Below, in pieces: positions 1 to 7,511 of a DNA stretch of 33,737 bases. The notes beneath the pieces were generated by a model. It had not been told where the DNA came from and did no database searches. It saw only the letters and a list, made by a program, of their open reading frames with translations. The DNA is taken from the NCBI GenBank assembly GCA_905221435.1, contig CAJNDD010000019.1, positions 1-33,737 of the forward strand. Direction: 5' to 3'. Numbering within the stretch: position 1 is the first letter of the stretch; each line of letters begins with the position of its first letter. Made by a program: the position numbers and the translations under genes. The stretch is from a bacterium (GTDB lineage: Bacteria > Bacillota > Bacilli > Lactobacillales > Streptococcaceae).

Positions 1-135
1 TTTGAGAGGTTTGTGACGAGTCAAGAGCAATGAGGCTTGAACAAAGTGAAAGCCAGCGTCTTTAGGCGCTGGCTGGTGATTTGGGCTTATAGCCCTTGTG
101 CAAACCACCCGTTAGACGGGTGGTTATGATTATGT
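1..135 (+). mobile_element. Right end of an IS200-type element (partial, upstream copy)
   Basis: Bases 36-135 match bases 797-896, the right end of the complete IS200 copy downstream, with about three differences in 100 positions. The block holds three hairpins: AGCCAGCG/CGCTGGCT (51-74), GGGCT/AGCCC (83-95) and AACCACCCG/CGGGTGGTT (103-125). Subterminal hairpins of this kind are what Y1 transposases recognise in the IS200/IS605 family. The transposase of this copy would lie left of the window. A second IS200 starts directly after it, so the two copies sit in tandem. Confidence 0.75.
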
Positions 136-896
136 GACTATTAATCCGTCTCGCTCCGTAAGGTGCGAGACAAATAAACCACCAGCTATGCGGGTGCGCA
201 TCGGAGGTTATACCAAAAAACTCCAAACGCGATACAATAAAGGTGTTCAAGCCAATTGTAAAGCGAAAGGAGAAAAATATGGCACAAAAGGCACATAGTT
301 TATCACACACAAAGTGGATGTGTAAATATCACATTGTGTTCACTCCTAAGTATAGACGAAAAGTAATTTATAATCAATATCGAAGCAGTTTGGGAGAAAT
401 ATTCCATCGATTATGTAGTTATAAAGGTGTTGAGATTATCGAAGGACACTTAATGGCTGATCATGTACATATGTTAGTAAGTATTCCACCAAGGATAAGT
501 GTTTCAAGTTTCATGGGTTATTTAAAAGGCAAAAGTGCACTCATGATGTTTGACAAACACGCCAACCTCAAGTACAAGTTTGGCAACCGGCATTTTTGGG
601 CAGAAGGTTACTACGTGAGTACAGTAGGACTTAATGAAGCCACAATTAGGAAATATATCCAGTGGATGATTTCTTCACGAGTATGAAAATTCGAGAACGA
701 GTAAAGCATGATATAGCACTAGATAAATTAAGTGTAAAAGAATATGAGGATCCCTTTAGGGATAGTGGTAAGTAATGCGAACACCTCTTTGAGAGGCTTG
801 AACAAAGTGAAAGCCAGCGTCTTTAGGCGCTGGCTGGTAATTTGGGCTTATAGCCCTGGTGCAAACCACCCGTTAGACGGGTGGTTATGGTTATGT
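136..896 (+). mobile_element. IS200/IS605-family element carrying tnpA only
   Basis: The element holds a single Y1 transposase reading frame and no tnpB, as in the IS200 group. The left part has a hairpin GTCTCGC/GCGAGAC (148-171) and a second stem ATGCG/CGCAT just before the gene; stem-loops here are known to insulate IS200 tnpA from outside transcription and translation. The right part (797-896) has the same three hairpins as bases 36-135. The right boundary is placed where ISL3-derived sequence begins (TTCAAAGCG, about 897). The left boundary is set where the upstream copy's repeat ends and is uncertain by some bases. Confidence 0.7.
279..775 (+). pseudogene. tnpA: IS200-family Y1 transposase TnpA with disrupted C-terminus
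   Basis: This is a single-strand DNA transposase of the HUH/Y1 class. The start at 279 follows AAAGGAGA with good spacing; the upstream ATG at 243 has no such site. The HUH motif is visible in ADHVHMLVS, and the catalytic Tyr lies in the GYYVSTVG segment. The intact frame stops at 686 after KYIQWMISSRV. Family members instead continue with an EQEKHDIALDKLSVKEYEDPF-like tail, and that tail is present in another frame (about 694-775, ending FRDSGK). About 32 extra bases (667-698) lie between KYIQ and the tail and cause the shift. HUH and Tyr are intact, but the C-terminal helix that packs on the active site is altered, so activity is doubtful. Confidence 0.75.
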
Positions 897-1958
897 TCAA
901 AGCGATGAAAATCCTTTTTTGAAGTTTTCAAAGTTTCGAAAACCAAAAGCATTGCGTTTGATAAAAAAGAGGATGAACTTGCTTTAGATTGTCCTTGATG
1001 AGTCCGAAAAATTTGTCTGGTTCCTTATTCTGAAAGTGAGAAAGCAAGAGCTGATAGAGCTTATAGTGGTGTTTCAAGTCTTCCTGAATAGCTCAAAAGC
1101 TTGTCTAGAATTTCTTTATTCGTCAAGTGCATACGAAAAGTAGGGCGATAAAAGAGTTTACGACTATCTTGTTGAATGAGTTTCCAGTAACGTTTGATGG
1201 CCTTGTATTCATGGGATTTTCGCTCAAATTGATTCATAATTTGGACACGCAAACGACTCATAGCACGGCTTAAGTGTTGGAGTAAAACAGTCCAGTGGAC
1301 TGTTTTAGCCTGAGTTTAGAAATATAATAACGAAGGGGGAAAACGATCTAGAACGATTTTAGCACTGGGAAAAAGCTGTTTAGCTAAGCCATAGTAAGGG
1401 CTAAACATATCCATCGTAATTGATTTTCACCTGACAGCGAACGGTTCGATCGTAGCGAAGAAAGTGATTTCGGATAACAGCTTGTGTTCTTCCCTCAAGG
1501 ACGGTGATGATATTAAGCTTGTCAAAATCTTGTGCAATGAAACTCATCTTTCCCTTGGTAAAGGCATACTCGTCCTAGGACATAATCTCAGGCAGACGAG
1601 AAAAATCATACTTACAGTGAAAACCATTGAGCTTGCGAATGACGGTTGAAGTTGAAATAGACAGCTGATGAGCAATATCAGTTATAGACGTCTTTTCAAT
1701 TAACTTTTGAGCAATCTTTTGGTTGATAATACGAGGAATTTGGTGATTTTTCTTGACGAGAGAGGTTTCGGCGACCGCTATTTTCGAACACTGATAACAC
1801 TTAAAACGTCGCTTTTTAAGGAGGATTCTAGTAGGCATACCAGTCATTTCAAGGTAAGGAATCTTAGACGGTTTCTGGAAGTCATATTTCCTCATTTGAC
1901 TTCCGCAATCAGGGTAAGATGGGGCATCGTAGTTCTGTTTAGCAATAATTTCCTTTTT
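897..1958 (-). pseudogene. ISL3-family transposase remnant with multiple lesions
   Basis: Reading from 1958 down, the product starts inside the family sequence (EIIAKQNYDAPSYPDCGSQM), so about the first 25-30 codons are missing. The zinc-finger part (CPxC-like, then CYQC) and the HTH (ISTSTVIRKL) follow. The Trp after LPEIMS is a TAG stop (near 1578). One extra base near 1415 shifts VKIITMDM out of frame. About 60 foreign bases (1281-1339) containing a perfect palindrome interrupt the VLDRFH...QHLSRA segment. Another shift sits in LLSYSG/EDLKHHY (near 1075). About 35 codons are deleted between QVHPLF and IKRNAFGF (near 970). The reading ends at FIALN, where IS200 begins. It cannot encode an active transposase. 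Confidence 0.8.
1283..1307. repeat. Perfect 25-nt palindrome inside the ISL3 remnant
   Basis: Arms TAAAACAGTCCA and TGGACTGTTTTA are exact reverse complements around one central G. The palindrome lies in about 60 bases that have no counterpart in the ISL3 transposase and interrupt its coding sequence, so it was probably brought in by a small insertion. I cannot tell whether it belongs to a known small streptococcal repeat family. Confidence 0.6.
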
Positions 1959-2023
1959 ACAAGAAAATAGGCCCTATAAGATCTACAGGGGGGTTACCCG
2001 CTACAGAAATTATAGTGCCGAAG

Positions 2024-2056
2024 AAAAAGCCAAGTCATTTTGACTTGGCTTTTTTG
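2024..2056 (-). terminator. Terminator of the slrA / zinc-ribbon transcript (bidirectional)
   Basis: Arms AAAAAGCCAAGTCA (2024-2037) and TGACTTGGCTTTTT (2041-2054) pair perfectly over a 3-nt loop, with a T-run on either strand. It begins right after the stop of the zinc-ribbon gene and also faces the ISL3 remnant. Confidence 0.85.
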
Positions 2057-2057
2057 A

Positions 2058-2297
2058 CTAGTAATTTAAATAGCTTTCAACTTCAGATTTCTCAATTTCT
2101 TTACCGTAGTGGCAAATCGGACAAGAAACGAAGTAACTTTTACCATAAGGAAAAAGTGGAATCCAGTAGAGGGTGAATTTGCGTCCAGTTTCTACAATCT
2201 CCCAAGTGTCGACATTGTTACAGTGACTACATTCGATCGCAGTTTGCGTATGTCCCAAATCTTTCTGATAACCTTTAGAACCCCAAAATAGAATCAT
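2058..2297 (-). CDS. Small zinc-ribbon protein, function unknown
   Basis: The 79-residue product has two Cys pairs, C23-x2-C26 (ECSHC) and C59-x2-C62 (SCPIC), the four-Cys layout of a zinc ribbon. The segment between them (TLYWIPLFPYGKSYFV) is hydrophobic and aromatic. No catalytic motif is seen. The ATG at 2297 follows AAGGAG at a suitable distance. It lies 24 nt downstream of slrA on the same strand and ends at a strong terminator, so it is probably co-transcribed with slrA. Zinc-ribbon proteins of this size are common in streptococci and mostly uncharacterised. A role in metal or nucleic-acid binding is possible but not shown. Confidence 0.8.
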   Translation of the reverse strand: MILFWGSKGYQKDLGHTQTAIECSHCNNVDTWEIVETGRKFTLYWIPLFPYGKSYFVSCPICHYGKEIEKSEVESYLNY

Positions 2298-2321
2298 GTC
2301 GTCTCCTTATCTGTTGATGGC

Positions 2322-3128
2322 CTATTTTTTGCTGAAGTCGTAGTCTTTCACCACTTCGATACTATCAATGGTGATAGCAGACGTTGGTTTGTCTTTCTCA
2401 TCTTTTTCAGCTTTGGCAATCTTGTCAACAACGTCCATACCATCGATGACCTGACCAAAGACGGGGTGTTTGCCGTCTAGACTTGGATTTCCACCTTCTT
2501 TATAGGCTTCAATGATTTTCTTTGGATACCTGCTAGTAGGAAGTTTAGCAGAAATATCTGTTGAATTTTGGTTGATGAAGAACTGGCTACCGTTGGTGTT
2601 TGGTTTACCAGTGTTAGCCATAGCAAGGGCTCCTCGGATATTGTATAGGTAAGGAGAGATTTCATTTTTAAAACCAGTTCCCTTGTCCTTTGTTTTATCC
2701 TTATCATGCCAGATAGATTGGCCCCCTGTACCATCTCCCTTAGGATCTCCAGTTTGAACCATAAAGCCATCAATGACACGGTGGAAGGTGATGCCGTTAT
2801 AGTAGCCTTCCTTAGCGTGAGTAAGGAAGTTTTCAACCGCAAGAGGTGCTAGTTTTGGAAAGAGTTTGATACGGATATCGCCTTGATTTGTGTGTAAAAT
2901 GACCTCAGCTTCATCTTCAGCAACTTCCTTAGAAAGTTGAGGGAAGTTGGCATTGTCATTTGTCAATGCGTCATTCAAATCTTTGGCAGCCTGAGCAGCT
3001 GCTTTTGAGCTTTCTTCAGCAGAGATACTAGAGTCGACATATTCATCACCACGGAGACCACGTTGGATACTAGTACATCCAACAAGGGCTACAGTTGATA
3101 GTAAAAGAAGGGTTGCTAGTTTTTTCAT
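2322..3128 (-). CDS. slrA: Lipoprotein peptidyl-prolyl isomerase, cyclophilin type (SlrA)
   Basis: The product catalyses cis/trans isomerisation of prolyl bonds outside the membrane, helping extracellular proteins fold; in pneumococcus SlrA is a surface rotamase linked to colonisation. The 268-residue protein has a lipoprotein signal with lipobox ALVGC (lipidated C18), an acidic/Ala-rich spacer to about residue 70, then a cyclophilin domain. Active-site motifs are [15 protein letters not shown] and NGSQFFI. A clear promoter lies upstream on this strand and the start ATG follows GAGAGG. It is transcribed away from rpsP and heads a two-gene unit with the zinc-ribbon gene. Assignment as SlrA rests on the lipobox-cyclophilin architecture and the location next to rpsP. 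Confidence 0.92.
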   Translation of the reverse strand: MKKLATLLLLSTVALVGCTSIQRGLRGDEYVDSSISAEESSKAAAQAAKDLNDALTNDNANFPQLSKEVAEDEAEVILHTNQGDIRIKLFPKLAPLAVENFLTHAKEGYYNGITFHRVIDGFMVQTGDPKGDGTGGQSIWHDKDKTKDKGTGFKNEISPYLYNIRGALAMANTGKPNTNGSQFFINQNSTDISAKLPTSRYPKKIIEAYKEGGNPSLDGKHPVFGQVIDGMDVVDKIAKAEKDEKDKPTSAITIDSIEVVKDYDFSKK

Positions 3129-3157
3129 TGTTAACCTCTCAAAAATTCATTTCTACC

Positions 3158-3186
3158 ATTGTACCTTAAAAGAAGTTTGATTTCAA
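3158..3186 (-). promoter_or_regulatory. Promoter of slrA
   Basis: On the minus strand TTGAAA (3186-3181) and TACAAT (3163-3158) are separated by 17 nt, about 30 nt before the slrA start. This fits a sigma-A promoter. Confidence 0.6.
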
Positions 3187-3237
3187 ATGTAAAAGATTTT
3201 ACTAAAAGTTTCTAGTAGTTGAAAAAAATTAAAACTC

Positions 3238-3309
3238 TGTCAAGTTTTTTTCTTGACACCTGTCAAAAATCTGCTATAATAGAACATGTGCTAAATAGCT
3301 CAGCTATTT
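3238..3309 (+). promoter_or_regulatory. Promoter and leader hairpin of rpsP-khpA
   Basis: TTGACA (3253-3258) and TATAAT (3275-3280) are 16 nt apart and the -10 is extended (TGCTATAAT). The -35 lies in the right arm of an inverted repeat, TGTCAAG-T7-CTTGACA (3238-3258). The transcript would begin near 3287 and holds a perfect hairpin AAATAGCT/AGCTATTT (3293-3309) before the ribosome binding site. The hairpin could help regulate S16 synthesis; this is inference. Confidence 0.75.
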
Positions 3310-3343
3310 CACCGAAATAAAAAATAAGAAAAGAGACTTTAAA

Positions 3344-3616
3344 ATGGCAGTTAAAATCCGTTTGACTCGTATGGGTTCTAAGAAAAAACCTTTCTACCGT
3401 ATCAACGTAGCAGACTCACGTTCACCACGTGACGGACGTTTCATCGAAACAGTTGGAACTTACAACCCACTTGTTGCTGAAAACCAAGTAACTTTGAAAG
3501 AAGACCGCGTTCTTGCATGGTTGGCTGATGGAGCTCAACCTTCAGATACAGTTCGCAACATCCTTTCAAAAGAAGGCGTATTGAAAAAATTCCACGATTC
3601 TAAATTCTCTAAATAA
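3344..3616 (+). CDS. rpsP: 30S ribosomal protein S16
   Basis: The 90-residue product has the conserved S16 opening ([33 protein letters not shown]) and full family length. S16 binds 16S rRNA in the 30S body and is needed for assembly. It is the first gene after a strong promoter and is followed 19 nt later by khpA, the usual Gram-positive order in which a KH protein sits between rpsP and rimM-trmD. Codon use is strongly biased, as expected for a highly expressed ribosomal gene. Confidence 0.98.
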   Translation: MAVKIRLTRMGSKKKPFYRINVADSRSPRDGRFIETVGTYNPLVAENQVTLKEDRVLAWLADGAQPSDTVRNILSKEGVLKKFHDSKFSK

Positions 3617-3635
3617 TTCTAAAGTAGGTTGACAG

Positions 3636-3875
3636 ATGGATACGATTGAAAATCTCATTATTGCGATTGTGAAACCTTTGATTTCACAACCTGATGCCTT
3701 AACTATCAAGATTGAAGATACACCAGAGTTTTTGGAGTATCACTTGGATCTTGACCAGAGCGATGTTGGTCGTGTTATTGGTCGTAAGGGTCGCACTATC
3801 TCAGCGATAAGAACGATTGTCTACTCTGTCCCAACTGAAGACAAGAAAGTAAGAATCGTTATCGATGAAAAATAA
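3636..3875 (+). CDS. khpA: KH-domain RNA-binding protein KhpA
   Basis: The 79-residue protein is a single type-II KH domain with the GxxG-type loop in [16 protein letters not shown] (about residues 47-62). KhpA binds RNA and pairs with KhpB/EloR (Jag); in pneumococcus the complex sits at midcell and influences cell elongation and division. It follows rpsP in the same operon and ends at a strong terminator at 3874-3902. Confidence 0.95.
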   Translation: MDTIENLIIAIVKPLISQPDALTIKIEDTPEFLEYHLDLDQSDVGRVIGRKGRTISAIRTIVYSVPTEDKKVRIVIDEK

Positions 3876-3902
3876 AAAGCGGGACAGCTGTCTCGCTTTT
3901 TT
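3874..3902 (+). terminator. Terminator after khpA
   Basis: AAAAAGCGGGACA pairs with TGTCTCGCTTTTT with one G-T wobble and a 2-nt loop, followed by further T residues. The next gene starts only 15 nt downstream with its own ribosome binding site, so it depends on read-through or a promoter I could not identify. Confidence 0.85.
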
Positions 3903-3916
3903 GTGAGGAGGAGAAG

Positions 3917-4258
3917 ATGAAGGATTTAACCTTTAGACAATTACAAGCTTACTTACTCGAACATTACCAGCAATCTCGAACTGAGGAAGGCCTCTTTATC
4001 AAGCTAGTGGAGGAAGTCGGAGAAGTAGCCGAGGTCTTGAATGGGCGCTCTGGTCGAAAAGAGGGTGTCCAGGACTCAAATGAGGAACTAGCCAAAGAAC
4101 TGGCAGATATTATTCACTACACGGTCGCTATTGCGGCTATCAACGACATTGACCTAACCAAAACCATTTTTGACAAAGATAAAAAAGCAGCCATTAAGTA
4201 TCAGCACGAAAGAGATTTGGAAGGATTTTTGGAGAACTTCCAAGAAAACAAGGAGTAA
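3917..4258 (+). CDS. MazG-like nucleotide pyrophosphohydrolase
   Basis: The 113-residue protein is a stand-alone MazG domain of the all-alpha NTP pyrophosphohydrolase superfamily. The metal-binding motifs are visible: E32-E33-x2-E36 (EEVGE) and E61-x2-D64 (ELAD). Such enzymes hydrolyse (d)NTPs to monophosphate and pyrophosphate, often for house-cleaning of non-canonical nucleotides; the substrate here cannot be read from the sequence. The ATG at 3917 follows GAGGAGGAGA. It lies just after the khpA terminator and about 70 nt before an Imm5-like gene. Confidence 0.85.
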   Translation: MKDLTFRQLQAYLLEHYQQSRTEEGLFIKLVEEVGEVAEVLNGRSGRKEGVQDSNEELAKELADIIHYTVAIAAINDIDLTKTIFDKDKKAAIKYQHERDLEGFLENFQENKE

Positions 4259-4326
4259 CCTCTTTTCACTGATATGAAAGATTTTTCCTAGCTTACGCTA
4301 GCTAGTAAGAAAGAATAGAGAAAGCA

Positions 4327-4878
4327 ATGAAACCAGAGGATTATGCATGGAATGAGTTTGAACGAACTGCCTATAAGACTAAAATGAATCACCTACCCAG
4401 TCCGTACAAAGTTGCCATTTGGGACGACTCTGAGAAAAGATTGGAACTAGAACAAATACTGGATAGACTTCCTCAGAAAGAACTAGCTCGATGGGCATTA
4501 GAGAACTCGCGAGATTTCTTATCTTTAATTGATATCGGTGATGAAGTCGAGAAAAATAAAATGATTCGACAAGCTTGTGAGGCTTTTGATGCGAGATTAA
4601 GAAATGAGATTTCACCTTATGAGCTGAGAAAGGTAGGTTTCACAGCAAATCTCCTCTCTAAAAATGCCCAAAATCAAATCGCTAAGTACGCTGCCAGAGT
4701 TTTTGTACAAGCTATCTCAACTGTTCATATGAGAGGACATGCCATCGTTTCCGCGGATTATGCTATCAAAGTAAGGAATCTCCAAGAGGCAGACAAGCTA
4801 GAACTTGTAAGAAAAGAACGAGAAAAGCAGATCAGACTGGCTGAATCCTTTTTAGCTAATGTAATAGATAAACGGTGA
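4327..4878 (+). CDS. Putative immunity protein, Imm5-like
   Basis: The 183-residue protein is alpha-helical and soluble, with no signal or membrane segment. The mid-part (ELARWALENSRDFLSLID...EAFDARLR) and the C-terminal part (AARVFVQAISTVHMRGHAIVSADYAIK) resemble, from memory, the helical Imm5-like family of putative immunity proteins, whose hallmark is an Ala-rich helix followed by a conserved TxH..GHA segment. Members are often found near polymorphic toxins, but no toxin gene is present in this window. The assignment is by pattern only. An alternative is an unrelated helical hypothetical protein. Confidence 0.6.
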   Translation: MKPEDYAWNEFERTAYKTKMNHLPSPYKVAIWDDSEKRLELEQILDRLPQKELARWALENSRDFLSLIDIGDEVEKNKMIRQACEAFDARLRNEISPYELRKVGFTANLLSKNAQNQIAKYAARVFVQAISTVHMRGHAIVSADYAIKVRNLQEADKLELVRKEREKQIRLAESFLANVIDKR

Positions 4879-4896
4879 AAGAAGGAATAAAATACC

Positions 4897-4923
4897 AATC
4901 CTAGAAATAGCATCTAGGATTTT
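4897..4923 (+). terminator. Probable terminator after the Imm5-like gene
   Basis: AATCCTAGA (4897-4905) pairs with TCTAGGATT (4913-4921) over a 7-nt loop and is followed by a short T stretch. The weak T-run makes it less certain. Confidence 0.5.
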
Positions 4924-5007
4924 ACTATGCTAAAATGGATAGACAGTCTCAAAGAATTCTAGTCAATTAATCTTGAGAATAGCTACTTTTAAAGGGAGTA
5001 ACAATCT

Positions 5008-5910
5008 ATGAACGAGAAAACAAAAGCATACCTAGCGGCCATATCCTTTTCAGCCATCATTGGTTTTTCTTTTTTATTTACTAAGATTGCTTTGGGCTAT
5101 GCAAGTCCACTTACAAACTTGGCACATCGCTATACAATCGCTGCTTTGGTATTGGTCATCCTTCATCAAACAAAACTTATCAATGTGAGTTTAAGTAGAA
5201 AAGATATTCTTTCTATTCTGCCTATGAGTCTTTTCTATCCACCTCTCTTTTTTATTTTTCAATCTTTTGCCTTACAGTATATATCGTCTTCTGAAGCGGG
5301 AATTTTACAAGCTCTTGTCCCAATTTTTACACTCCTTTTAGCATCGGTCTTTCTCAAGGAAAAGACAAGTTTGCTTCAAAAGTTCTTTTTAATTTTATCC
5401 GTAGCAGGAGTGGTTTTCATCTTCCTTAGTAAAGGAGCGAACTTTAGCACTGAAACTGCTAGCTTGGGCTTTCTCTTGATGTTGGGATCTGTTCTCGCCA
5501 ATGCGATAAACAATATCCTCAGCAAGGCTAAAGGAGGCCGCTATCGGGCCGTGGATATGACAGCTGTTGTGATATTTGTTGGCTTCGTCACCTTTAATAC
5601 GCTGAGTCTGACCTCGCACTATCTAGAGGGGAACCTATTAGCTTACTTTGCGCCACTTGGACAGGTATCTTATCTGCTTTCCATCCTCTATTTGGGAATA
5701 CTAGCCTCTATAGTTACTGGTAGTCTCTCTATCTATGCTATCGTTCGCCTCGGGGCATCAACCGTCAGTGTCTTTGGCAATCTTGGAACAGTTTTGACCA
5801 TTCTAGCTGGAGCTCTTATACTCCACGAACCAATCTATAGTTACCATGTGATAGGAGCTGCTCTGATTATTGCTGGAATTTTAGGCATGAATCTGATGAG
5901 AAAAAAGTAA
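5008..5910 (+). CDS. EamA/DMT-family membrane transporter
   Basis: The 300-residue protein has about ten hydrophobic segments in two repeated halves (two EamA domains), the build of drug/metabolite transporters. The second half has the typical pattern SIYAIVRLGASTVSVFGNLGTVLTILAGALILHEP. The substrate cannot be inferred; relatives export amino acids, nucleosides or other metabolites. An extended -10 element (TGCTAAAAT, 4928-4936) lies about 70 nt upstream. A terminator follows at once, so it is probably transcribed alone. Confidence 0.9.
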   Translation: MNEKTKAYLAAISFSAIIGFSFLFTKIALGYASPLTNLAHRYTIAALVLVILHQTKLINVSLSRKDILSILPMSLFYPPLFFIFQSFALQYISSSEAGILQALVPIFTLLLASVFLKEKTSLLQKFFLILSVAGVVFIFLSKGANFSTETASLGFLLMLGSVLANAINNILSKAKGGRYRAVDMTAVVIFVGFVTFNTLSLTSHYLEGNLLAYFAPLGQVSYLLSILYLGILASIVTGSLSIYAIVRLGASTVSVFGNLGTVLTILAGALILHEPIYSYHVIGAALIIAGILGMNLMRKK

Positions 5911-5935
5911 AGATTGCTTAGCAGTCTTTTTCTTT
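5910..5935 (+). terminator. Terminator after the EamA transporter
   Basis: AAGATTGC and GCAGTCTT pair with one wobble over a 3-nt loop, followed by TTTTCTTT. The stem starts at the stop codon. Confidence 0.75.
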
Positions 5936-6059
5936 ACCTAAATGATGCAGAAAATTCAAAAATTTTAATGAAATCAAGTTTAGAAAACCATGATTTTAAT
6001 ATAGCATGATAAAATAGATACAAAGAATGATATCAGGATAAAGAGGAGCGAATGTAGTA

Positions 6060-6917
6060 ATGAAGCCAAATGATATTGCTGAAGCTATTGCTTTTTATAA
6101 CAGAGAACTCGAGACTTTGGAACGTCACATTATACCAGTATTAGATTGTGATTTGGTTGTTTATCATCGTCCTAGGAATGCAAATAAAGGCCACATTATT
6201 TTCTATCATGGAGCTTGTGGACGCAGTCAGATGTGGGCCCACCAGTATGATGCTTTTGATGGATTTGACCTTTACTTTGTAAATGTTAGAGGGCAGGGTG
6301 AATCACCTATGAAAGTTGGGCTACCCGACTTGGAAGGCGCTATTCAAGATGTAGATGCCATTTTGTCCTATTTTAAGCTGGATAAGGTGATATTGGTTGG
6401 TCATTCTTGGGGAGGAAATCCACTTCAAGAGTATACCTATCGCCATCCAGAAAGAGTCCTAGCCTTGGTCATGGTAGATAGTTGGGGACAGCATCGTTAC
6501 CTATCAGAGAAAGAAAGAGGTCGAATCAAATATAGTTCTCTTATGTACAAAACGATTCCTTGGAAGGTGATTGCTGATAAGAACTCAAAAATGTGTACTG
6601 ATAACCCTATCACAAGAGAATTGGTCAAGACGGCAATTATAGAAACTGGGCGAGATGTTTTCTTGAACCTTGGAATCACAGGGTTCTTGGCAGTCCATGA
6701 GATAGAAGGATATAAAGGAAATCCTCCTATGCTTTTAGTAAGAGGAGAAAACGATTTCCCCAAACACCTAAAAATAATTTATGATGGTATCATTGCCTTA
6801 AATCCCAATGCGCGTCAAGTAACGATTTCAGACAGCAAACACCAACCGATGAATGACCACCCTAAAGAGTTTAATCAGATAGTTGGTGAATTTTTTGAAG
6901 AAGTAGTAGCCTTGTAA
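6060..6917 (+). CDS. Alpha/beta-fold hydrolase
   Basis: The 285-residue protein has the alpha/beta hydrolase pattern: oxyanion segment IIFYHGACG (46-54), nucleophile elbow GHSWGG with S116, likely acid D232 (RGENDFP), and H261 (DSKHQP). These make a complete Ser-Asp-His triad, so it is probably an active esterase, lipase or peptidase-like enzyme. No signal peptide is seen. AAGAGGAG lies 11 nt before the ATG. It stands between the EamA transporter and rimM with gaps on both sides. The substrate is unknown. Confidence 0.88.
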   Translation: MKPNDIAEAIAFYNRELETLERHIIPVLDCDLVVYHRPRNANKGHIIFYHGACGRSQMWAHQYDAFDGFDLYFVNVRGQGESPMKVGLPDLEGAIQDVDAILSYFKLDKVILVGHSWGGNPLQEYTYRHPERVLALVMVDSWGQHRYLSEKERGRIKYSSLMYKTIPWKVIADKNSKMCTDNPITRELVKTAIIETGRDVFLNLGITGFLAVHEIEGYKGNPPMLLVRGENDFPKHLKIIYDGIIALNPNARQVTISDSKHQPMNDHPKEFNQIVGEFFEEVVAL

Positions 6918-6934
6918 GATAGGACCTATCCAAC

Positions 6935-6963
6935 TTGTGAAAATCCCTGGAACGTGATAAAAT
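6935..6963 (+). promoter_or_regulatory. Promoter of rimM-trmD
   Basis: TTGTGA (6935-6940) and TAAAAT (6958-6963) are 17 nt apart and the -10 is preceded by TGA, about 30 nt before the rimM start. Confidence 0.6.
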
Positions 6964-6992
6964 AAAGGATAGAAATAGATACAGGAGACAAG

Positions 6993-7511
6993 ATGAACTA
7001 CTTTAATGTTGGAAAAATCGTCAATACGCAGGGTCTGCAGGGTGAGATGCGAGTCTTGTCTGTGACGGATTTTGCTGAGGAACGGTTTAAAAAAGGGGCA
7101 GAGCTGGCTTTATTTGATGAAAAAGATCAGTTTGTCCAAACAGTGACCATCGCTAGCCACCGTAAGCATAAGAACTTTGATATTATCAAATTCAAAGACA
7201 TGTACCATATCAATGCGATTGAAAAGTACAAGGGTTATAGTCTCAAGGTCGCTGAGGAAGATCTGAATGACCTAGACGATGGGGAATTCTACTATCACGA
7301 GATTATCGGTTTGGATGTTTACGAGGGAGACAACTTGATTGGAACCATCAAGGAAATCCTACAACCAGGTGCCAATGATGTCTGGGTGGTTAAGAGAAAA
7401 GGTAAGCGTGATTTGCTTTTACCTTACATTCCGCCGGTAGTTCTCAATGTTGATATTCCAAACAAACGGGTTGATGTGGACATCTTAGAAGGGTTAGATG
7501 ATGAAGATTGA
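6993..7511 (+). CDS. rimM: 16S rRNA processing protein RimM
   Basis: The 172-residue protein matches RimM: an N-terminal domain starting [25 protein letters not shown] and a C-terminal PRC-barrel ([37 protein letters not shown]). RimM helps 16S rRNA maturation at the 30S head, with S19 as partner. The gene overlaps the trmD start by about 11-14 nt, the usual translational coupling, and follows its own promoter. Confidence 0.97.
   Translation: MNYFNVGKIVNTQGLQGEMRVLSVTDFAEERFKKGAELALFDEKDQFVQTVTIASHRKHKNFDIIKFKDMYHINAIEKYKGYSLKVAEEDLNDLDDGEFYYHEIIGLDVYEGDNLIGTIKEILQPGANDVWVVKRKGKRDLLLPYIPPVVLNVDIPNKRVDVDILEGLDDED

Larger units (their letters stand above)
897..2018 (-). mobile_element. Decayed ISL3-family element (IS1167/IS1193-like)
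   Basis: Minus-strand translation gives pieces of an ISL3-family transposase over almost the whole stretch. The right part (about 1985-2018) has GGGTTACCCGCTACA, which resembles the terminal inverted repeats I recall for streptococcal ISL3 elements. The other end is lost: the IS200 element sits inside the last codons of the transposase, so the remainder of the ISL3 element should lie left of the window. Boundaries are approximate. Confidence 0.65.

Noticed and set aside
62..310. Minus-strand open frame of 82 codons
   Set aside because: It lies across IS200 hairpins and the start of tnpA; composition follows the repeats and there is no ribosome binding site.
1464..1649. Plus-strand open frames at 1464-1649 and 1707-1970
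   Set aside because: They are antisense to the ISL3 transposase remnant, whose minus-strand translation is clearly homologous to the family.
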